This document shows, in pieces, positions 1-9,498 of a stretch of DNA of 64,000 bases. Every line of letters starts with the position of its first letter. Position 1 is the first letter of the stretch. The DNA is from Psychrobacillus lasiicapitis. Lineage in GTDB: Bacteria > Bacillota > Bacilli > Bacillales_A > Planococcaceae. A program made the translations under genes and the position numbers. The stretch is from positions 186,001 to 250,000 of the forward strand of contig NZ_VDGH01000003.1 of assembly GCF_006861795.1 (NCBI RefSeq), given 5' to 3'. The notes beneath the pieces were generated by a model. The model ran no database searches, was not told the DNA's origin, and worked only from the letters and a program-made list of their open reading frames with translations.

Positions 1-819
1 TCTACAACCGGTCGAGCGATCCTAAGATTAGACGAACCGACAGCGGGAAAAGTAGTGTATAATGGTAAGAATATATTAGAATTGTCAAAAAAGGATTTGC
101 GGACATTACGAGGTGACTTACAAGTAATTTTCCAAGACCCTTTCGCATCTTTAAATCCACGACAAACGATTCAACAGATCCTTTCCGAAGCGATGTCGAT
201 TCAAAACTCCGTTCAGAAAGAGTTAAGAAAAGATCGAATGAGAGAACTTATGCATCTCGTAGGACTGCCTGAAGAAGCATTGTCTCGTCATCCTCATGAA
301 TTTAGTGGCGGACAGCGACAGCGTATCGGAATTGCACGAGCATTGGCTGTGAACCCTAAATTGATAATTTGTGACGAAGCCGTATCTGCCTTAGATGTAT
401 CAATTCAAGCACAAATCTTAAATTTATTAAAACGACTACAACGTCAATTGAATTTGACATTTTTGTTTATATCACATGATTTGAGCGTTGTTCGTCATAT
501 CTCTGATCGTGTCATGGTAATGTACCTTGGTAAAGTAGTAGAAATTGCGCCTAAACACGCACTGTTTGATCAACCAACACACCCGTATACTCGAGCATTA
601 CTCTCATCAATACCTGTACCCAATCCTAAGGTACAAACGGAACGTATTCTTTTATCAGGGGATGTCCCCTCACCAATCAATCCGCCATCTGGTTGTCGCT
701 TTCATACTCGCTGTCCTTTTGCGACAGAATTATGTAGTAGTAAGGAACCGGAGACAGTAGAAGTGCAAAATGGACACTACGTTGCGTGTCACTACGCGAA
801 CGATTTCTTCTCTGCTTAA
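1..819 (+). CDS. Oligopeptide/dipeptide-type ABC transporter ATPase (5' end outside window)
   Basis: The frame is open from base 1, so the gene begins upstream; 272 residues are visible. Seen: the end of the Walker A region (STTGR), Q-loop FQDP, ABC signature SGGQRQR, Walker B LIICDEAVSALD and switch histidine in FISHD. The C-terminal HPYTRALL segment and a Cys-containing tail (CRFHTRCPF) are typical of OppF/DppF/AppF subunits. Such ATPases drive import of peptides, nickel chelates, opines or similar solutes at the inner face of the membrane. A GTG at 55 is not a real start because the Walker A remnant precedes it. The two-component genes follow after 27 bases on the same strand. The solute-binding lipoprotein at 5.1-6.7 kb is the likely partner. 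Substrate unknown. Confidence 0.93.
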   Translation, partial: STTGRAILRLDEPTAGKVVYNGKNILELSKKDLRTLRGDLQVIFQDPFASLNPRQTIQQILSEAMSIQNSVQKELRKDRMRELMHLVGLPEEALSRHPHEFSGGQRQRIGIARALAVNPKLIICDEAVSALDVSIQAQILNLLKRLQRQLNLTFLFISHDLSVVRHISDRVMVMYLGKVVEIAPKHALFDQPTHPYTRALLSSIPVPNPKVQTERILLSGDVPSPINPPSGCRFHTRCPFATELCSSKEPETVEVQNGHYVACHYANDFFSA

Positions 820-846
820 CCGATTATTAAAAAGGAGTCAGAGCAT

Positions 847-1626
847 ATGTTAACAATTGAGGCTTTTACGATATTCATCGCCCTCTGCATTCTGGCTCCT
901 ATCTTAGGAGCGCTTGCCCTATTGTTTTTATTAGCTTACGAAAATCGAATTGATTTACTAGAAAAACAAAAAAAAGAAATGGCTTTAGAACGTGATTTAC
1001 AGGAAGCACTCTACAATCAACTCAATCAAGAAATACAACCTCATTTCTTTTTTAACACGCTAAACTCCTTGCTGAGTTTAGCAAGACTTGGACGAAAAGA
1101 AGAGTTAATTTCAGGAATTGAAAACTTCTCAAAGTTACTAAAACACAAATATATTACTACTGATAGAACCCTAACCTTGCAAAAGGAACTTGAATATGTC
1201 GAATACTACTTGGCAATACAACGAATCAGGTTCCGTGAACGCCTTGAAATCGATTGGCAAACAGAACAGCAGGTATCGTCTGCTCTTACTATTCCATATT
1301 TAGTCCAAACATTAATTGAAAATGCATTTAAACATGCATTTGAAAAAAATCCAGGGCGAGCTCATTTAATCATTTCTGCAATTCGTAAAGGGTCGCAAGT
1401 ACAAATAGCTGTCACCAACAATCTTGTCGTTTCTTCAACAGATAAAGAAGATACTACAGGAATAGGGTTATCAAACTTAGAGAATCGTCTTTCACTCTTG
1501 TTTTCGAAAGACGAAATATCTATTGAAAGCCAGATAAATGGGGAATGGATCACCGTATCTATCTCATATCCATTCCAATATTGGGAAGAAAGGGGAAATA
1601 AAAATGAACATTTTAGTAGTAGATGA
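847..1626 (+). CDS. Short LytS/YesM-type sensor histidine kinase with one membrane helix
   Basis: This 259-residue kinase has one hydrophobic segment (about residues 8-31), a short coiled coil, a His_kinase box with the phospho-accepting His66 in QPHFFFN, and a HATPase domain with the N-box IENAFKH (about 158-164) and G-box GIGLSN. Known: this family autophosphorylates and passes phosphate to a response regulator. Seen: it has no room for an extracytoplasmic, PAS, GAF or 5TM sensory domain. Preceded by AAAGGAG, it overlaps the next gene by 23 bases. Inference: the signal comes through a partner protein, with the SSS-like transporter two genes downstream as the obvious candidate. Confidence 0.88.
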   Translation: MLTIEAFTIFIALCILAPILGALALLFLLAYENRIDLLEKQKKEMALERDLQEALYNQLNQEIQPHFFFNTLNSLLSLARLGRKEELISGIENFSKLLKHKYITTDRTLTLQKELEYVEYYLAIQRIRFRERLEIDWQTEQQVSSALTIPYLVQTLIENAFKHAFEKNPGRAHLIISAIRKGSQVQIAVTNNLVVSSTDKEDTTGIGLSNLENRLSLLFSKDEISIESQINGEWITVSISYPFQYWEERGNKNEHFSSR

Positions 1627-2299
1627 CGAACCTCTCGAGATTGAACAGATGGTGTATCTCATTGAAAAGCATTTCCCTACCGCTACAGTGTGGAAAGCCC
1701 AAGACGCATCGCAAGCTATTCGTCTTGCCCGAAAGACTTCTATTCGTCTTGCCTTTTTGGATATACAGATGCCTGGTAAAAGTGGATTGGACCTTGCTCA
1801 GGAACTTAGAACAGAAACAAAAGCTGATCTGGTTATGGTCACTGCATTTCAAAGTTTTGAATATGCACAACAGGCTATCAAAGTCGGAGTATTGGATTAT
1901 TTGACTAAACCGATTATAGAAGAAGATCTAGTGCGTGTACTAAATCATTATACAGCTCATTCTCACTATTCCGAGACGATACGCCGTACGCTTCAAATTA
2001 TTCATGAAGAATTTGGTGAGCGTCTAACACTTAGCAGTTTAGCGTCCCGTATACATATCAATCCGGCCTACTTAAGTCGAAAGTTTCAAGAAGAAGTCGG
2101 AACGGGGTTTGCTGAATACGTGAACCATTATCGTCTCGTCGCTGCCAAGCGAATGTTATGCGAAAAGCCAGATGCCACAATTTCATCTATTGCTGAATGT
2201 TGCGGCTTCAACAGCCAGCATTACTTTAGCCAAATGTTTCGCAAAGAATTTAACACCACCCCACGAGATTACAGAGCCAAGGAGCTGTACATGGCATGA
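1604..2299 (+). CDS. Response regulator with AraC-type DNA-binding domain
   Basis: This 231-residue protein has a receiver domain (acidic DD at residues 7-8, phospho-accepting Asp53 in FLDIQMPG, conserved Lys in TKPI) followed by two AraC-family helix-turn-helix units (about 130-228, ending in the typical SQMFRKEF segment). The start is ATG 1604, because the protein then begins directly at the receiver beta-strand MNILVVDDEP. The frame is open further upstream but that part lies inside the kinase gene. The arrangement matches YesN-type partners of LytS/YesM kinases, which activate sugar or peptide transport genes. The likely targets are the neighbouring ABC, SSS and SBP-amidohydrolase units (inference). 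Confidence 0.92.
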   Translation: MNILVVDDEPLEIEQMVYLIEKHFPTATVWKAQDASQAIRLARKTSIRLAFLDIQMPGKSGLDLAQELRTETKADLVMVTAFQSFEYAQQAIKVGVLDYLTKPIIEEDLVRVLNHYTAHSHYSETIRRTLQIIHEEFGERLTLSSLASRIHINPAYLSRKFQEEVGTGFAEYVNHYRLVAAKRMLCEKPDATISSIAECCGFNSQHYFSQMFRKEFNTTPRDYRAKELYMA

Positions 2300-3600
2300 A
2301 CGACAAATGGATGCTCTATATGCGTGGGTCGGTTACCTTTGGATTAGGATTAGCAATTATTACATTACTTGCACGGTGGGTAACCGGAAACACCATCCTT
2401 TCTTCTCCTCAGACGCTAATTCAATATGGAATTGCTGGTAGTATCGGGTACGCTATTGCAGGCGGACTCGCTTTCTTTTTTCTTGGCCTTGTGGCTAAAC
2501 GAGTCCGACGTAGTTTTCCTGAAGCAATAACGATTGGTGACGTGTTAAAAGAAAAGCTTTTGCCTTCTTATTATCACACTTTTATTCTGATGCTGCTCTT
2601 CATGGGTGCATATGCTCTTATGGTGCAATTTTATGCAGCTGGAACACTGTTTTATTATGCAATTCCTCAGTTACCACTCATTGGTTTTGGAGGATTTTTG
2701 CTTTTGGTTATCTATTTTGGCGGGTATGGTGGGTTGAAAAAATTAACCTCCCTGTCGTTCTATAGTGTCGTAATGATATTTCTGACGACTATCCTGCTCC
2801 CTATTTATTCGTATCTTCAAAACGGTATAAGCCCCATCTATGATGGGGTCAAACTATATCATCCGTATCTTTTTTTCATGGGAAGTCATGAGACGGTTTG
2901 GTTTGTGTCGGCTGCCATCCTTGTATTCACAGGGCAAATTCTAACGGATAGCGCTACTTGGATGCGAATTTTTGTAACAAAACCAGAAAAAATTGGTTTA
3001 GCTTTTCAATCTACTGGGCTTATTTGGGCCACCGTTCCTATGGCACTATTAGCACTGTTGTTGTTCGCAATATCTGGGAAATCATTTGATCATGTATACC
3101 TTCTCATCCAAACAATGTTGCAAGCACTAGATGCATCTTTCTTAATGATTATCTTTGTGTTTTTTTGTTTGATAGCAATGCTTACAGCTTCGAGTAGTGA
3201 ATTGCATGGTTGGACATCTCTTCTCATCAAAAACGTATGGCTAGAAAAATCATTGACGGATAAACAGATTACACAGTATCGTCACCTATCTGTTTGGCTT
3301 TTGGCATTTATCCTTTTCGTAATCGTTGCAATTGTTTTCCCTTCGTCTTTTTCCTTACTCTTCTTTTTTGGGAATCTGTACGCTTCTTTGATTCCAGCTG
3401 TGATGTATATATTGATAACAGAGCATCGCACGGGACCTGCACCTACCATAATTGTTGCGATAGGTTCTGTCATAGGAATTGTGAGTCATCTATCACTTCA
3501 TTCCTTCTTTTCAATATGGGCAAGCTTTTTGTCAGCATGCTTACTTTTTATAGCGTTTTATTTATTTAACTTACAAAAATACAAGAAACCGATGAAATAG
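2296..3600 (+). CDS. Sodium:solute symporter-like integral membrane transporter
   Basis: This 434-residue, highly hydrophobic protein has about 11-12 predicted membrane helices. Its overall pattern (LeuT-fold length, Gly-rich early helices, a GQILTDSATWMR stretch between helices) resembles the SSS family, though it is somewhat shorter than typical SSS members (about 480-550). Its ATG overlaps the TGA of the response regulator (ATGA, 2296-2299), so it is translationally coupled to the two-component genes. Known: some SSS proteins act as sensory partners of kinases. With the sensor-poor kinase here, a transport-sensing unit is plausible (inference). Substrate not predictable; family call moderately sure. 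Confidence 0.6.
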   Translation: MNDKWMLYMRGSVTFGLGLAIITLLARWVTGNTILSSPQTLIQYGIAGSIGYAIAGGLAFFFLGLVAKRVRRSFPEAITIGDVLKEKLLPSYYHTFILMLLFMGAYALMVQFYAAGTLFYYAIPQLPLIGFGGFLLLVIYFGGYGGLKKLTSLSFYSVVMIFLTTILLPIYSYLQNGISPIYDGVKLYHPYLFFMGSHETVWFVSAAILVFTGQILTDSATWMRIFVTKPEKIGLAFQSTGLIWATVPMALLALLLFAISGKSFDHVYLLIQTMLQALDASFLMIIFVFFCLIAMLTASSSELHGWTSLLIKNVWLEKSLTDKQITQYRHLSVWLLAFILFVIVAIVFPSSFSLLFFFGNLYASLIPAVMYILITEHRTGPAPTIIVAIGSVIGIVSHLSLHSFFSIWASFLSACLLFIAFYLFNLQKYKKPMK

Positions 3601-3842
3601 AAGATTGACATAATGGCACGTACAATGATGTTCCTCCTGACCTGCATCCGATAAACCTTACTAACTGCCACTCGGATTGCTCCTTTCGTCAGTTACTCCG
3701 AAATGACAAGACATTCCAGAACATCTCAAATGTCCATCGTCTCATTGGTTGTGGGATTATTTTGTGTACTTGGTAGGTTCTTTTGACCCTTATTTTCTCT
3801 ATGATTTCTTTGCATTTCTCAATACCACCTGATTTCACAGAA

Positions 3843-3870
3843 AAAAGCCTTCTTAAGATAGAAGGCTTTT
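3843..3870 (-). terminator. Rho-independent terminator of the amidohydrolase gene
   Basis: Perfect 11-bp stem (AAAGCCTTCT core) with a 6-base loop. On the minus strand it is followed by a run of T. It lies three bases after the amidohydrolase stop codon. The 240 bases between it and the SSS-like gene show nothing recognisable. Confidence 0.85.
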
Positions 3871-3872
3871 CC

Positions 3873-5069
3873 TTAATACATACGTACTCCTTTAGCGATT
3901 ACTACCTCTCTAGGTGTGCGTCGTGCTATAAATTCTGCAGAACACTGAGCAGAAGTTAAAATCATCGAAGCATCTTGACCTACACAGGGCCAAAGTCTCT
4001 CACCTTGTTCGGAGAGAGGAGTAATACCGTCTGTGATAAATTTGAGAGACGCAGCCAATGCTTTTTCATTGGTCCAGCGATTTTTTTCTAGCAATCTCCC
4101 TAATCTTTCTACCAAATCCCCATTTCCTGTCGGCCACCAAGAATCATAAATATTGTCGCTACCTAGATACACACCTATCCCTTGTTTATCTAGCCAATCG
4201 ACTGGAGGTGCGTTTCGACCAATAGGAACTGTTGTAATAATTTGAATTTCCGCCTCTTTCATTGCCTGTATAACAGAACCTAGAGCTTCTGTCGGCACAT
4301 CTCCAAGCCCAAATGCATGACTCACATAAACACGCCCTTGAAGTCCGTACTCGCAAGTCAATTTTGCTAGCCTTTCAATAGTATACGTTCCAAGGTGTCC
4401 AGGATCGTGCAAATGTATGTCCACACCGACGTTACCTTCTACTGCCATTTCTAGTAGTGTACGTAGGGACTTTTCGATATCTTGATCCACGGTAGCCGGA
4501 TCAACAGAACCGATAAAGTCAGCCCCTTCTACAATTGCCTGACGCATGGCAGAGATTGTATCGTCGTTAAGAAAACCATGTTGGGCAAATGCCACGATTT
4601 CTGTTTGTATTTCAGGATACTTCTCAGTTACTTTTTTTACTTCTCTATAAAAAGAGAGACCAACTTCAGGATAGATGTCCACATGGGTTCGTATAGAAGT
4701 GGCACCCATCGAAATTAAATGTTTAAATAAGTTCTCTGCCCTTTTTTCTGACGTATGTTCAGCTTTCTTTAGTATTGACTTTTCAATATAGCTTCTCTCC
4801 AATACGGAGGAGGCTGGGATACACGCTTTCCATGGCATACCGAAATAAGTTTTGTCTAAATGTACGTGTTTTTCAGAAATTCCTGGTAACGCCAATCTCC
4901 CACCAGCATCTAGCCATCCTTCCGCTAAAGAATCTCCTGTTGTCTCGCTAATCTTGACAATCTTACCATTCTTCCACTCAATATCCACTAGTTCTGTAAC
5001 TGTTTCTACGCGTTGGTGATCAACTTGACTCCATCCTTTTTCTATTCTTACATTTCTTAGACCTTTCAT
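3873..5069 (-). CDS. Amidohydrolase of the cytosine deaminase (CodA/AtzC-like) group
   Basis: This 398-residue metal-dependent hydrolase has the family's metal ligands: HVHLDK (His68, His70), DIHLHD (His219, His221), VSHAFG (His251) and SDNIYD (Asp305). Known: this group deaminates or opens N-heterocycles such as cytosine, isoguanine, creatinine or triazine derivatives, and HVHLDK is typical of the cytosine deaminase branch. ATG with GAGGAGGG upstream. It follows the solute-binding lipoprotein by 51 bases on the same strand, so it probably acts in the cytosol on what that transporter imports (inference). The exact substrate cannot be read from sequence. Confidence 0.82.
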   Translation of the reverse strand: MKGLRNVRIEKGWSQVDHQRVETVTELVDIEWKNGKIVKISETTGDSLAEGWLDAGGRLALPGISEKHVHLDKTYFGMPWKACIPASSVLERSYIEKSILKKAEHTSEKRAENLFKHLISMGATSIRTHVDIYPEVGLSFYREVKKVTEKYPEIQTEIVAFAQHGFLNDDTISAMRQAIVEGADFIGSVDPATVDQDIEKSLRTLLEMAVEGNVGVDIHLHDPGHLGTYTIERLAKLTCEYGLQGRVYVSHAFGLGDVPTEALGSVIQAMKEAEIQIITTVPIGRNAPPVDWLDKQGIGVYLGSDNIYDSWWPTGNGDLVERLGRLLEKNRWTNEKALAASLKFITDGITPLSEQGERLWPCVGQDASMILTSAQCSAEFIARRTPREVVIAKGVRMY

Positions 5070-5095
5070 AAAATACCCTCCTCTAAATGGAAAAG

Positions 5096-5112
5096 AGGCT
5101 TCAAGGAAGCCT
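5096..5112 (-). other. Intra-operon hairpin between binding-protein and amidohydrolase genes
   Basis: Seven-bp perfect stem AGGCTTC/GAAGCCT with a 3-base loop, 8 bases after the lipoprotein stop and followed only by a weak T-rich stretch (CTTTTCC). It probably acts as a partial terminator or 3' stabiliser, giving more binding protein than enzyme. Confidence 0.5.
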
Positions 5113-5120
5113 GTCTGTAG

Positions 5121-6680
5121 TTAATTGTTGATACGAGTTGTTGAGAGATCGATATATCCCGCTGGGGTGATATCGAAACCTTTAACATCTTTATGCACCG
5201 CAGCCATGTTTTCAATCACACGGACTGGAATGTAGAGAGCATCTTCCATTTGTTTGTGTTGCGCTTTGGAATAAAGCTCGCCTCGCTTGTCACTATCCAT
5301 CTCTTGTCTTGCCTGTTCAATCCATTCATCAACTTGTGGATCTGCGTAGAAGAATCTATTTCCACCCGGTCCATGTGTACTAGAATGCAAGAGATTAAAC
5401 TGGTTATAATCGGCATCTCCAGTGGCATTTCTCCAACTCAAAATATACATTTCTGTATTACCGGAATTCGTCGTATCTACAAACGTACCATATTCTAAAA
5501 CTTCTATTTCAACTGTAATACCAATACCTTTTAGTTGAGATTGAACCACCTCAGCAAGGTTAATACGTTCTTTGCTATCCATCGTTGTAAGTTTAATCGT
5601 CAATCCATCTTTATATCCAGCTTCAGCCATCAAACGTTTCGCTTCATCCAAATTATAGCTATACGGCTGCATCGTATCATCGTATCCGAACACTTTAGAT
5701 CCGAGAAGCGAATTAGCAACTCCACCAACGTTGTTAAATACTCCTTTTCGAATGGAATCAACCTCAATTGCATGAGCAACTGCTTTTCGTAAAAGTACAT
5801 TATCGAATGGTTGCTTTGAAACATTAAATCCAAGATACTCCGTACCATAGCTTTCACTTCTATAAAGATTACTAGACTGCGAATTTTCAACTGTCTCCAT
5901 CATTGTAACTGACAATGGTTCTGTAACGTGCGCCTCCCCGGTCTCAATCATGGATACACGAGTCGTTTCTTCAGGTACTACTTTAAAGATGACTTTCGCT
6001 AATTTACTAGCCGAGCCCCAATATTCTTCATTTCGTACTAAAACGATTTCTTGCCCTGGTTTCCAATGCTCAAAACGGAATGGGCCAGTACCGACAGGTT
6101 CATTGATTAGTTCCTTCCCAAAGCGTTCAATTGCTTTAGGGCTGATGATTCCACTTTCGTGACCCGCCAGAATAGAAAGTAAAGGAGCATATGGTTCAGT
6201 AAGAATAAATTGTACAGTATGGTCATCAACAGCTTTAATTTCTTGAACCATAGAAAGAGCACCCGCTCGTGGCGACCCTACATTTGGATCTAACAATCGT
6301 TCGAATGTTTTCTTCACTGCCTCTGCCGTAAACGGTTCTCCATCGTGAAATGTTACATCTTCTCGAAGGGAAAATTCCCAAACGGTATCACTGATTTGTT
6401 TCCAACTTTCAGCTAGAAGCGGCACAAATTCAGAACTTTTATCACGCCCCACTAATCCTTCGTATACCTTCCCATGTGTAACACTCGCCGCATTAATAGT
6501 CGACATAAATTGATGATCTAAGTTTTCTGCATCTGACAGACGTGCAATGATTAACGTATCTGCATCTGACGCTTGCGCGTTACTAGATGATCCATCATCT
6601 GCCGAAAGCTGTGTAGAGCATCCTGTTAAAAGCAACAGTCCAGTAATAGCCAAACCAAGCCAATGTTTCTTCAATCTCAT
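5121..6680 (-). CDS. Family 5 extracellular solute-binding lipoprotein (OppA/DppA/GsiB type)
   Basis: This 519-residue lipoprotein has a signal peptide with lipobox LLTGC (Cys21), a Ser/Asp-rich linker, then the SBP_bac_5 fold: early HVTFHDGEPFTAEAV segment, PVGTGPFRFE, LRKAVAHAI and GTEYLGFN motifs are seen. Family members capture peptides, glutathione, nickel or small organic solutes outside the membrane and deliver them to Opp/Dpp-type permeases. ATG with AGGGGAGG upstream. It heads a two-gene unit with the amidohydrolase and points away from argS. Likely the receptor for the ABC system whose ATPase begins the window (inference). Confidence 0.92.
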   Translation of the reverse strand: MRLKKHWLGLAITGLLLLTGCSTQLSADDGSSSNAQASDADTLIIARLSDAENLDHQFMSTINAASVTHGKVYEGLVGRDKSSEFVPLLAESWKQISDTVWEFSLREDVTFHDGEPFTAEAVKKTFERLLDPNVGSPRAGALSMVQEIKAVDDHTVQFILTEPYAPLLSILAGHESGIISPKAIERFGKELINEPVGTGPFRFEHWKPGQEIVLVRNEEYWGSASKLAKVIFKVVPEETTRVSMIETGEAHVTEPLSVTMMETVENSQSSNLYRSESYGTEYLGFNVSKQPFDNVLLRKAVAHAIEVDSIRKGVFNNVGGVANSLLGSKVFGYDDTMQPYSYNLDEAKRLMAEAGYKDGLTIKLTTMDSKERINLAEVVQSQLKGIGITVEIEVLEYGTFVDTTNSGNTEMYILSWRNATGDADYNQFNLLHSSTHGPGGNRFFYADPQVDEWIEQARQEMDSDKRGELYSKAQHKQMEDALYIPVRVIENMAAVHKDVKGFDITPAGYIDLSTTRINN

Positions 6681-7256
6681 CTGAACCTCCCCTTAATACT
6701 GTTTTTTTAATTATACGGATTATTCAGATATTATTTTTTTAGTATTTTGACTTGAATTTGTGATATTTTTAACTTTTTCTTAACAAATAGAATCATATTG
6801 GATAATTAATACTTTGCATCTCCAGTAAGACAATAAAAATGATTTGGGTGCTATTCGTTATATGCATGACATAATAACAAACTCCAAATATGAGTTTTCC
6901 AACAATCAGATTCTACAGAACATGTTCGATGTGAAGTTAGATGAGACACCTGTCGTCAAGAGTCGACCGAGAATAGATCGATGAGGAATAGTGCTCTGTC
7001 TGTGACTTTTTGAACAATCGGGCTGAATGGAGAAGTGTACAGACTCAAGAAGAACATTGGTCAAATGTGTCTTCATAGAATTACCCATGAAAAGAGCCGT
7101 TCGATCATAACTTTACTATTGGTTCTTGGATTCTCACAATAAAGTAAGACTAATGTGCTTTCCAAAGCTCTATGGAGATAATAACGACAATTTGAATATA
7201 TTTCTCCTCTTTTTTACTTTTACCCCATTTAGTACTCCTTTCCCTCTAATTAAAAA
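6681..7256. other. Gene-free AT-rich spacer, possible decayed sequence
   Basis: About 575 bases without a supportable gene. The first 100 bases must hold the promoter and leader of the binding-protein gene. The part from about 6890 to 7110 is less AT-rich and has short open frames on both strands, but no start with a ribosome site and no recognisable protein. It may be a decayed gene or insertion; I cannot identify it. Confidence 0.4.
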
Positions 7257-7282
7257 AACACTCCGACCGAGGTCGAAGTGTT
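7257..7282 (-). terminator. Terminator of argS
   Basis: Stem of about 11 bp with one mismatch (AACACT.CGACC / GGTCG.AGTGTT) followed on the minus strand by seven T. It starts five bases after the argS stop. Confidence 0.88.
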
Positions 7283-7287
7283 CGATA

Positions 7288-8955
7288 TTACATTTTTTCT
7301 GGAGCAGCAACGCCGATTAAGCGGAGCGCGTTCGCAATTGTTTGGCGAGCAGATGTTACTAGAGCTAGACGAGCACCAGTTAATGCGACATTTTCTGCAT
7401 CGAGTACTTTATCCGCATTGTAGAAGCTGTGGAATGTTGCTGCTAGTTCTTGGATATAGGTTGCGACGCGGTGAGGTGCACGAAGTTTTGCAGCATCTGC
7501 TACCACTTGTGGGAAGTCACCGATTTTTTTCAATAGATCTAATTCTTTTTCACTTTGTAATAAATCAAGTGAATCTGTTGAAGCTTTTAATTGTTGAGTT
7601 TCAGCTGCTCGTAAGATGGAGCAAATACGTGCATGTGCATACTGTGCATAATACACTGGGTTTTCATTTGACTGAGAAACTGCTAAGTCTAAATCGAAGT
7701 CCATATGTGAATCACCTGAACGCATGCCGAAGAAGTAACGAACTGCATCAAGTCCTACCTCTTCTACTAGTTCACGCATTGTAACTGCTTTACCAGTACG
7801 CTTACTCATTTTCATTTTCTCGCCGTCTTTATACAGTTGAACCATTTGGATAACGGAAACTTCTAGTTTTTCACGCTCGTACCCAAGTGCTTCAATCGCT
7901 GCTTTCATACGTGGAATATAACCGTGGTGGTCTGCTCCCCAAATGTTGATCAGTTGGTCGAAGCCGCGTACTAGCTTATCTTCATGGTAAGCGATATCTG
8001 GTAATAAATACGTGAAAGAACCGTCGCTTTTAATCAATACGCGGTCTTTGTCATCGCCAAACGTTGTAGAGCGGAACCAAGTTGCTCCCTCTTCTTCGAA
8101 AATATGACCATTTGCTTTTAATTTATCTAATGCTACTTCAATTTTTCCATCTGTGTATAAAGATGTTTCAGAGAACCAATTATCAAAGCCTACGCGGAAG
8201 TCTGATAAGTCTTTTTGTAGTTTCGCAAGCTCTACTTTTAAACCGTGTGCACGGAAAGCTTTATAGCGCTCTTCGTCGGACATGTTCACAAATTTATCAC
8301 CATGCTCTTTTACTAGATCCGCTGCAATATCGATAATATCTTGTCCGCGGTATCCGTCTTCTGGCATTTCTTTTTCTAAACCTAATGCTTCGAAATAACG
8401 TACTTCAATAGAAACTGCTAAGTTATGGATTTGATTTCCAGCATCATTTATATAATATTCACGGGAAACATCATATCCAGCAAAATCAAGTACGTTACAT
8501 AGGGAATCTCCAACAGATGCACCACGCGCGTGTCCTAAATGCAAGTCACCAGTTGGATTAGCAGAGACGAACTCGACTTGGATTTTTTCGCCAGCACCAG
8601 ATTTAGTACGACCATAATCAGCTTTTTCTACAAGCACTGCTTTTACTACTTCCTGTAAATAATCTTTACGCACCGTAATATTCATAAATCCTGGACCAGC
8701 GATGTCGATTTTTTCCATTATCGTTCCTGACATATCTAAGTTTTCAACGATTGCATCCGCAATTTGACGCGGATTTTTTTTAGCAAGTTTCGTTAATTGC
8801 ATGGCAATATTTGTTGCGTAATCTCCATTTGCTTTGTCTTTGGGTGTTTCTAAATGGATCGAAGGAATTTGTTCCTCTGTTACAAGATCTGCTTTCACAA
8901 TTGCTTGTTGTAATGCGTTTTTAATCGATTGTTGTACTTGTTCTACTGCGTTCAT
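7288..8955 (-). CDS. argS: Arginyl-tRNA synthetase
   Basis: This 555-residue class I synthetase charges tRNA-Arg with arginine in the cytosol. Seen: N-terminal Add-1 tRNA-recognition domain (about 1-115), the HIGH-type motif HLGH (139-142) after FVSANPTG, the KMSKR loop (about residue 380), and a C-terminal DALR anticodon-binding domain with QYAHARI. Full length. Its ATG directly abuts the TAA of ywiB with no spacer, so the two are translationally coupled. The ywiB-argS order is the same as in B. subtilis. No T-box leader is visible upstream of the pair. Confidence 0.98.
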   Translation of the reverse strand: MNAVEQVQQSIKNALQQAIVKADLVTEEQIPSIHLETPKDKANGDYATNIAMQLTKLAKKNPRQIADAIVENLDMSGTIMEKIDIAGPGFMNITVRKDYLQEVVKAVLVEKADYGRTKSGAGEKIQVEFVSANPTGDLHLGHARGASVGDSLCNVLDFAGYDVSREYYINDAGNQIHNLAVSIEVRYFEALGLEKEMPEDGYRGQDIIDIAADLVKEHGDKFVNMSDEERYKAFRAHGLKVELAKLQKDLSDFRVGFDNWFSETSLYTDGKIEVALDKLKANGHIFEEEGATWFRSTTFGDDKDRVLIKSDGSFTYLLPDIAYHEDKLVRGFDQLINIWGADHHGYIPRMKAAIEALGYEREKLEVSVIQMVQLYKDGEKMKMSKRTGKAVTMRELVEEVGLDAVRYFFGMRSGDSHMDFDLDLAVSQSNENPVYYAQYAHARICSILRAAETQQLKASTDSLDLLQSEKELDLLKKIGDFPQVVADAAKLRAPHRVATYIQELAATFHSFYNADKVLDAENVALTGARLALVTSARQTIANALRLIGVAAPEKM

Positions 8956-9375
8956 TTAATTCGCCTCCGTGTAAATTAGTTCTAATGTATATGTACCAAC
9001 TACTTCTTCGTTTATCAAGAGTTCATATTCCACTCTGAAATTACCATCTCCAAATTGTAGCTGTTTTGTATTTGTTGTGATCATTATAGTTCCGTAACCC
9101 GGATCATAGCTTCCTGTTTGAAGCTCTTCTTTTACGAATGGCAGTCTCATTTTTACGCCGCCACTTCGCATAATTAATGCAGAATCTCCATTTAATTTTA
9201 CGGTAGTTTTAACAGCTTTGTCATTTTGCGTTTCCTCGTAAACTAAATAAGGTTGATTCCCTTTTATCGTAAGTTCGCCTATTGTTTGGATATCAAATGT
9301 TTCTAATGCGGCAGCTGGGTGTTGAATCGTAGATTGTATGTGGATATTAACTATTTTTTTAATTGGTTGAGACAT
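8956..9375 (-). CDS. ywiB: DUF1934 protein, YwiB-like beta-barrel
   Basis: This 139-residue protein of the DUF1934 family is predicted to be a small calycin-like beta-barrel. Known members sit next to argS in Bacillales and have no established function. Seen: alternating beta pattern, a conserved ALIMRSGGVKMRLPF segment and a C-terminal YELLINEEVVGTY strand. The start is taken as ATG 9375, which has AAGGA eight bases upstream. Two in-frame ATGs at 9393 and 9384 have no usable ribosome site. It is immediately followed by argS. Confidence 0.8.
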   Translation of the reverse strand: MSQPIKKIVNIHIQSTIQHPAAALETFDIQTIGELTIKGNQPYLVYEETQNDKAVKTTVKLNGDSALIMRSGGVKMRLPFVKEELQTGSYDPGYGTIMITTNTKQLQFGDGNFRVEYELLINEEVVGTYTLELIYTEAN

Positions 9376-9462
9376 TGCGTTCATCCTTAACATTTTTAAT
9401 GTAACCTTTTTATTATAAAGCTAAAAGCATGATAATGACAACTAAACATGGGTAAAACATAA

Positions 9463-9495
9463 AAAAACGTGTGCCCAAAAGGACATCACGTTTTT
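9463..9495 (-). terminator. Terminator of the speE-speB operon
   Basis: On the minus strand CGTGATGTCC-TTTT-GGGCACACG forms a stem with one bulge and one mismatch, flanked by A-run and T-run. It starts four bases after the speB stop. Confidence 0.8.
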
Positions 9496-9498
9496 AAA

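Noticed and set aside
55-819. GTG at 55 as the start of the first ABC ATPase
   Set aside because: The frame is open to base 1 and the preceding residues contain the end of the Walker A motif, so the gene is only cut by the window.
6906-7088. A 60-codon open frame in the spacer upstream of argS
   Set aside because: No ribosome site, no recognisable protein; kept only as a comment on the spacer.
8956-9498. T-box leader for argS
   Set aside because: argS is directly coupled to ywiB, and no specifier stem or T-box sequence is seen upstream of the pair.
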